Shown here piece after piece: positions 59,229 to 64,000 of a DNA stretch of 64,000 nucleotides (positions are counted from its first letter, which is position 1; each line of letters begins with the position of its first letter). This stretch comes from Mycteria americana (Eukaryota > Chordata > Aves > Ciconiiformes > Ciconiidae), in the NCBI RefSeq assembly GCF_035582795.1, contig NC_134366.1, forward strand, positions 126,501 through 190,500, read 5' to 3'. The notes beneath the pieces were generated by a model. It ran no database searches. It saw only the letters and a list, made by a program, of their open reading frames with translations, and was not told where the DNA came from. A program made the translations under genes and the position numbers.

Positions 59229-62200
59229 GACAGTTGTACCCCTGTATTGGGGCATGCTGGGGCAAATCAGCTAGTGCTGAGCTTTGAGTAAGGATGCAGA
59301 GCCCTTTCTTCTGGGGTGAAGGTTCAGTTCTTCAGTACTACCAAAGCTATGACCAGAACTTGTGGGATACATGAAGTGGTGAGTACTGTGCTCTGGAGGT
59401 ACAGAGCAGGGAGTAGGATCCTCACACCTGGGAAACCTCTGCTAATCCAGAGTGAACACTGGGTTTTCCAGTTAGTGACATAAGGGGGTGCAAGCCATGC
59501 ATGCTGTTATTGTTCTTGTTGACAGATACAACTTGAAAGGGTTCTGAAGATTGGAAGTTAGAGACAGACTGTAGATCTATAAAATACCAGTGTGTGTTCT
59601 CTACAACAGAGTGGTTTAGGTGTATGCTTTTTCCTTCACCTTGAATTTTATGGGTCTAATAATGAGACTCAATAATTTAGGATTTTTGGGCTATGAATTA
59701 GTTATTTGTTCCTTGCAGGTTTAACTAAACAAGACTAATGAACTAAAGTTAGTTTAACATTTATTTTTGTTCTTAATAACAAATTTTTAGAAAAGTTGGC
59801 ATTTAAACCTCACCCTGTGCCACAGAAGCTTGAATAAAATACATTTTTCATGTATTTTTAAAACAATTAAAAGGTACTAAAGAAAAAGGTAGCAAATCAA
59901 ACCAAAGAGCTTCTTATGATCATGAGTTACCATTTTAATTACTTCTGACACATGAGAATGTCTGCACTGGTCATGTGAAAGGTTCATGTAGCCCAATAAC
60001 CTGTTCCAACAGTACATGTTGACAGGCAAATTGAAGAACAGGACAAATATGTAGTAGTTGTACTACAAATATGTAGTAGGGGTACTTTCTCAGATGCCGA
60101 CTGTCTGTGGCTCTGACTTTTTGAGTAGAGTATTTCCTTGTTTCTTTCCAAAGGGACCATCCAAGTTGTGACTGCTGTTATAGAAGCACTTAGTATCATC
60201 CATAGGATGAATGTGACAATTGGAGCTGCTTCCAGTAGATAATACAAAACATTCAGCTTTTTCAGTGTTTTTAGCAATGATCTGAGAGAAAAAAAAGTCT
60301 TTTCTGAGAAAATAATGCAGATTAGTATAAATGCTGTTCAAGTTAGTTCTGCAGAAAAGTCTAGATTGCATTGAAAAGTCACTTAAATTAATATTACAGT
60401 GTAGTACTCAGAAGTTAACAGACAGACAGTGATGGAGTAAAAGCAACCCACAAATAAGTAATTAGTGTAAAGGCTGATCGGTGTCACAAAAGTTGAAACA
60501 AGAATAGATGAATGCATATCTTTGTTCGTTCTGCTCTCTACGTTTTAAAAAGATGTTGGTGAGTTGGAAAGGGTTGCAAAATAGCTATGAGAATGGTGAG
60601 GTCAAGAAGTCCTGCCTGAGGCTAGAGCTGTTCATTCTGCTCTTCCTTATTCTTAGCAAAGATTTGGCAACAACTCTTACCACTACATTTCAGATCTGTG
60701 TAGTTGAGAGCCATGGTGGCTATAATAAATGCAGGATATAACCTTACACTGAGTTCTTTGGGAATGGTAAATCCTGAGAAGGGCATGGGAACATTGGGAT
60801 GACAGCCAGCACAATGGATGGTAGTTGGAGAATTCTTGTAGCTGATGTAGCAAAGAGGAGAGCTGTGTTAGCTGTCTGCTGCTGTGAAATGAGAAGAACT
60901 TTTTGGTTGCAGACAGGTCTCCGATTTAGCAAACAAGGACCACAGGTACATGTTCAAAGCAAAAGTAGCTGTAACTGCACTAGAGGTCACAGTTAGTAGG
61001 CCAGGACTTGTAAAATGGAATATATATACATGCTTTATCAGTCTGGTATTTCAGCCTTGATTTAAACCTGTTCTGTGGTGACAGTTTGTTAGACTGCTCT
61101 GAAGCAGCTGTGGCAGGCATGTGTCCTGGAGTACTGGTTTCTGTGAGAGAGGCAGCCACTAGCTGGGGCAGTGGCATTTTGAACTGTTTCAGCTAGGGTG
61201 GCTCTAACGCAGCTACAGCCAGAAGTGGCAGATATTACGTCAAGTGCAGGGTTGTGGGATTCCCATGTCTTTGTGTTGTGAGCCGATCCATACACTACAA
61301 AAACAGCACAAGGATGAGTGAAGCCAACCACACAGCTTCCAGAATGGACAGCCTCTTGCACATGCCATCTAGGGAAGCAGATGGTAATTCCCCAAACCTG
61401 GGAGTTCCCATTTGACTCTACTGCTCAATGGATGAGCCTCTGCCCTTGCTATATAATGGCTCCCTGTGCTTAATGCTGAGTGATCAGTCACTGCTCCTTG
61501 TCCACCAAAGGGCTTCCTTCTAACTAAACATTTTGTCAGAAAAACAAGCTGTGTGTGTATAACTGCCAGTGCCAGACACAGTTGCAGCTGTGGAGAGATA
61601 CAACGGCTAACAGCTCCTTTAGCATGAGAGCACCTTTGTGTGCTGTGACTGGTGGCAAAGGTAAAATAGTTCCAGTCGCGGTGAACAGTCTCCCCCAACA
61701 CAAAGATCTCAGCTATTTACAACTCTGTAAATCAGCGGGTGGGTGGAATGTACATGAGAGGTGGAAGCCCTGTGCTGTTCCTTCTCAATGCATGGCCTCT
61801 TACAAAACAGAAGTGGTGATGTTGCCTGCTCCTTACTCCCAGTATGAATCATCCGCTGACATCTCTTGACGTTGTTCGGTATCACAGAATATGCCACTCC
61901 TGTTCCCAGAAGGATCCCTCTACCCCATATCTTCAATGCCCAAACCCATTCCCCTTCACAAATGTGCTGACATGACCATTCCAGCCTGTCCCACCTGATC
62001 ACTAATGTTTCAGTTCTTGGGTGCAAGAAGCCCTTCTGTGATACTTAGACTCCATTTGTCACTGTGATGTTTATTTGCACTAGGGATAGGTGATCAGGTG
62101 CCTCCCCATGAGGACAGGCCTAGAATAAAACTAAATTCAGTGAAACAGTATTGGCTGTACACGTACCGGCAGTGACTGATGAGTAAGTCCCCCAAACTCA

Positions 62201-63033
62201 GTCCTTGGAAGATGTGATTTGTTAAGGATATGCCAGTATAACATGTGCCCCTGAGCAGGAGACAGTGTGCATGGCAGCACAGAGATGCCAGCATCCCCTC
62301 ACCCAAAGGTAACATACTAGTATTACCCTTTTATGAAATATCTGTTGTGGTGCCTGCTGAGAGAAAGGCTTTCTTTTCTGTCTAAAGGACAGAAAACTTT
62401 TTCTGTTTTGTTCACTTCTCTTCTGTGTTGCTGCACTTTTTTTCCTGGCTTAGCTTAATTCCTGCATCATAATGCAGGAATCCTCCCACTGCCTCCCTTC
62501 TGTCCTTTGAGGCCCTGTTGTGTATAGCAGGCAGGACTCCCAAGAGCAGGCTAGCTGAGACAGTGGAAGGAATACTGGCTGTTGGGATGTTTATAAGGCT
62601 ATCATTCAGTCACTAGACCAATGTTTCCCCTCCAGCTACTGAGTCTCCACTGACTGCATTATCTGTTCCATAGCACAGAGGTGGTTCCACCCATTTGATT
62701 CTGGAAGCAACACCTTGAGTACTCTGATTTACACCCTTCCATCAAAGCAGGAACTCTCCTTTCACCAACACCCTGGATGGACTTGGGAATAGCTCTTCTC
62801 TGGCACATCTGCCCCATGTGAATAAGACGCTACTGCTCTTGCCCACCTCTTTGCCCGTGTTACCCTCAAACTTTTTCTCAGGTCTGAAAGTTTAATTGAA
62901 TTGGTTACTTCCAAGATCCTCTCAGGCCAGTTGCCCTTCACTTAGTGCAAAGTGGAATCATCAGTCACAGATGTGTATTCGTCCTGCTCCTTGGGGGCTG
63001 CACCTGAGGTAGGTGAGGTACTGCTGCCTTTGC
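59229..63033. other. Intergenic DNA between CR1 copy 2 and the H2B gene
   Basis: No recognised gene, RNA gene or CR1 fragment. A TATATAA sequence at 61450-61456, in a context similar to that of the H2B TATA box, is reported separately. Open frames here are short and show no domains. Confidence 0.5.
61450..61456 (+). promoter_or_regulatory. TATA-like element, gene unknown
   Basis: TATATAA preceded by ccttgc and followed by tggctccctgtgc. This resembles the H2B promoter element 1.58 kb downstream (ctttgctatataaccagcccc). No open frame with a recognisable product starts within 150 bases downstream, so it may be a relic of a duplicated promoter or chance. Confidence 0.25.
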
Positions 63034-63040
63034 TATATAA
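63034..63040 (+). promoter_or_regulatory. TATA box of the H2B variant gene
   Basis: TATATAA, 59 bases upstream of the A of the H2B ATG at 63099-63101. A start site about 25-30 bases on would give a 5'UTR of roughly 30-35 bases. TATA boxes and short 5'UTRs are usual for histone genes. Confidence 0.65.
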
Positions 63041-63098
63041 CCAGCCCCATGGCACCTTACTGGTTGCTCTGCTAGAGCTTGCTCTGTTGGAGGCTGAG

Positions 63099-64000
63099 AT
63101 GAGTGCAGAAGCTGGAAAGAAGCGTGGTTGTGCTCCTACCTCTGAGGACAGGAAGTCTAAGAAGAAGCCTAGGAGAAAGGAAACCTATTCAGTCTATATC
63201 TACAAAGTACTGAAACAGGTGAGTAAATGTTTCTTTTCTGCTAGAAATGGCTTCATATATAAAGTTACTTCTGCCCACTGCATGTTAGCATTGTAAAGAG
63301 GAAGGAAGGAAAATCTGCTTTTTAGTGAGATGAAAAAAAGAGTGAGTGGGTACAGGAGAGCCCCAGCTGAGTCTCAAAAGTGTGTGTGTCTGTGTGGATT
63401 CTTGGGGTAGGAGGCAAGAGATGGATCTAGGTCAGAAAGGGTTTCCTAGAGAGAATAAGCTCTAGTGCAAGTCAATAGGGCAAGGACAGCTGCTATTGGC
63501 CATATGAGTAAGTATTATCTTTCTGGTAATGTCTGTAGAGGAGATGAGAGAATTTTGAGAAGTGGCCATGAGTTGTCTAGGCCTCAGCCATCTGCATGAG
63601 CTGGTAGGCAGGACTTGGAGCATGTGGGCATTTCCACCCCTTACAGGCTTGTTTTCCATATAGGGGATTGTGCAGAGGCTCCTGCCAGCACAATCCCAAA
63701 GCTGCTGTAGTATCATGGGGGACTCTCTTCAGTCTAATGCAAGTGGCACACAAATTGAGACCCTCAAGGTGGTAACTGTGGGGTTTTTTGGGGTTAGGGG
63801 GTACTGTCTAGGGTGGGAAGGGGGGCCCCACTCCCTCCAGGGTGATGGGTGTTTGAGACAGTGCTTGATTACCATCTGGCAGGTGCACCCAGACACTGGC
63901 ATCTCCTCTAAGGCCATGAGCATCATGAACTCCTTCGTCAACGATATCTTCGAGCGGCTGGCCTCAGAGGCCTCACGCCTGGCCCAGTACAACCACCGCT
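63099..64000 (+). CDS. H2BK1: Intron-containing histone H2B variant (H2B.K-like), partial
   Basis: Two coding exons, 63099-63218 and 63883 to the window end, joined by a phase-0 GT-AG intron of 664 bases (CAG|gtgagt ... ctggcag|GTG). Exon 1 encodes a 40-residue start: [20 protein letters not shown], then a basic KKKPRRK patch and [13 protein letters not shown]. Exon 2 starts [20 protein letters not shown] and continues [19 protein letters not shown]. This is the H2B histone fold through helix alpha2; helix alpha3 and the C-terminal helix lie outside the window. Replicative H2B genes have no intron, so this is a variant. The tail is about 7 residues shorter than canonical H2B and quite different in sequence. 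SAE at the start, [19 protein letters not shown] and LAQY recall the H2B.K class (human H2BK1 on 7q36). The class call is from memory of family features; H2B itself is certain. An in-frame ATG at 62952 is unlikely because it lies upstream of the TATA box. Confidence 0.88.

Noticed and set aside
62952-63098. An upstream in-frame ATG extending the H2B N-terminus by 49 residues
   Set aside because: It lies upstream of the TATA box, the extra sequence is not histone-like, and the ATG at 63099 gives a normal tail length.
1-64000. CRISPR arrays, bacterial operons, phage or plasmid features, tRNA and rRNA genes
   Set aside because: The window is vertebrate nuclear DNA. No such structure was seen, though a tRNA-specific scan could not be run.

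Overview
The window is vertebrate nuclear DNA, almost certainly from a bird. Chicken-repeat-1 (CR1) LINE copies are scattered through it and no mammalian Alu/L1-type repeats were seen. Genes are split by GT-AG introns, polyadenylation signals are AATAAA, and CpG islands are compact and GC-rich.

Layout. Positions 1-31,000 are mostly AT-rich DNA with no recognised gene. They hold CR1 copies at 52-218, 1866-4080, 6478-~10720, 20200-20992 and 23585-25062, the last being an inverted, two-orientation copy. Position 31,020-32,960 is a strong CpG island with a pyrimidine-rich minisatellite. It looks like a promoter, but its gene is not recognised; one good candidate exon lies on the minus strand at 26,647-26,715. 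Positions 33,000-40,360 are intergenic with three more CR1 fragments.

The gene-dense core is 40,364-56,052. CHPF2 (minus strand, 4 coding exons, 761 residues) and ABCF2 (plus strand, 14 coding exons, 623 residues) sit head to head across a shared CpG-island promoter, with 1.19 kb between start codons. CHPF2 is a Golgi enzyme of chondroitin sulfate chain building. ABCF2 is a cytosolic twin-ATPase protein of the ABC-F family. They share a promoter but have no known common pathway. ABCF2 intron 1 contains a second CpG island.

Positions 56,100-59,228 hold a second long CR1 copy starting just after the ABCF2 polyadenylation signal. From 59,230 to 63,000 no gene was recognised. The right edge (63,034 to the end) carries a TATA box and the first two coding exons of an intron-bearing, replication-independent histone H2B variant, most like the H2B.K class; the window ends inside it.

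The most unusual observation is that the two long CR1 copies, 49.6 kb apart and in the same orientation, are about 99.8% identical over a 2.7 kb core. They share a frameshift and a lost reverse-transcriptase aspartate, yet differ by about 5% or more just outside the core. This suggests gene conversion or a similar copying event, and makes a direct-repeat pair flanking both CHPF2 and ABCF2.
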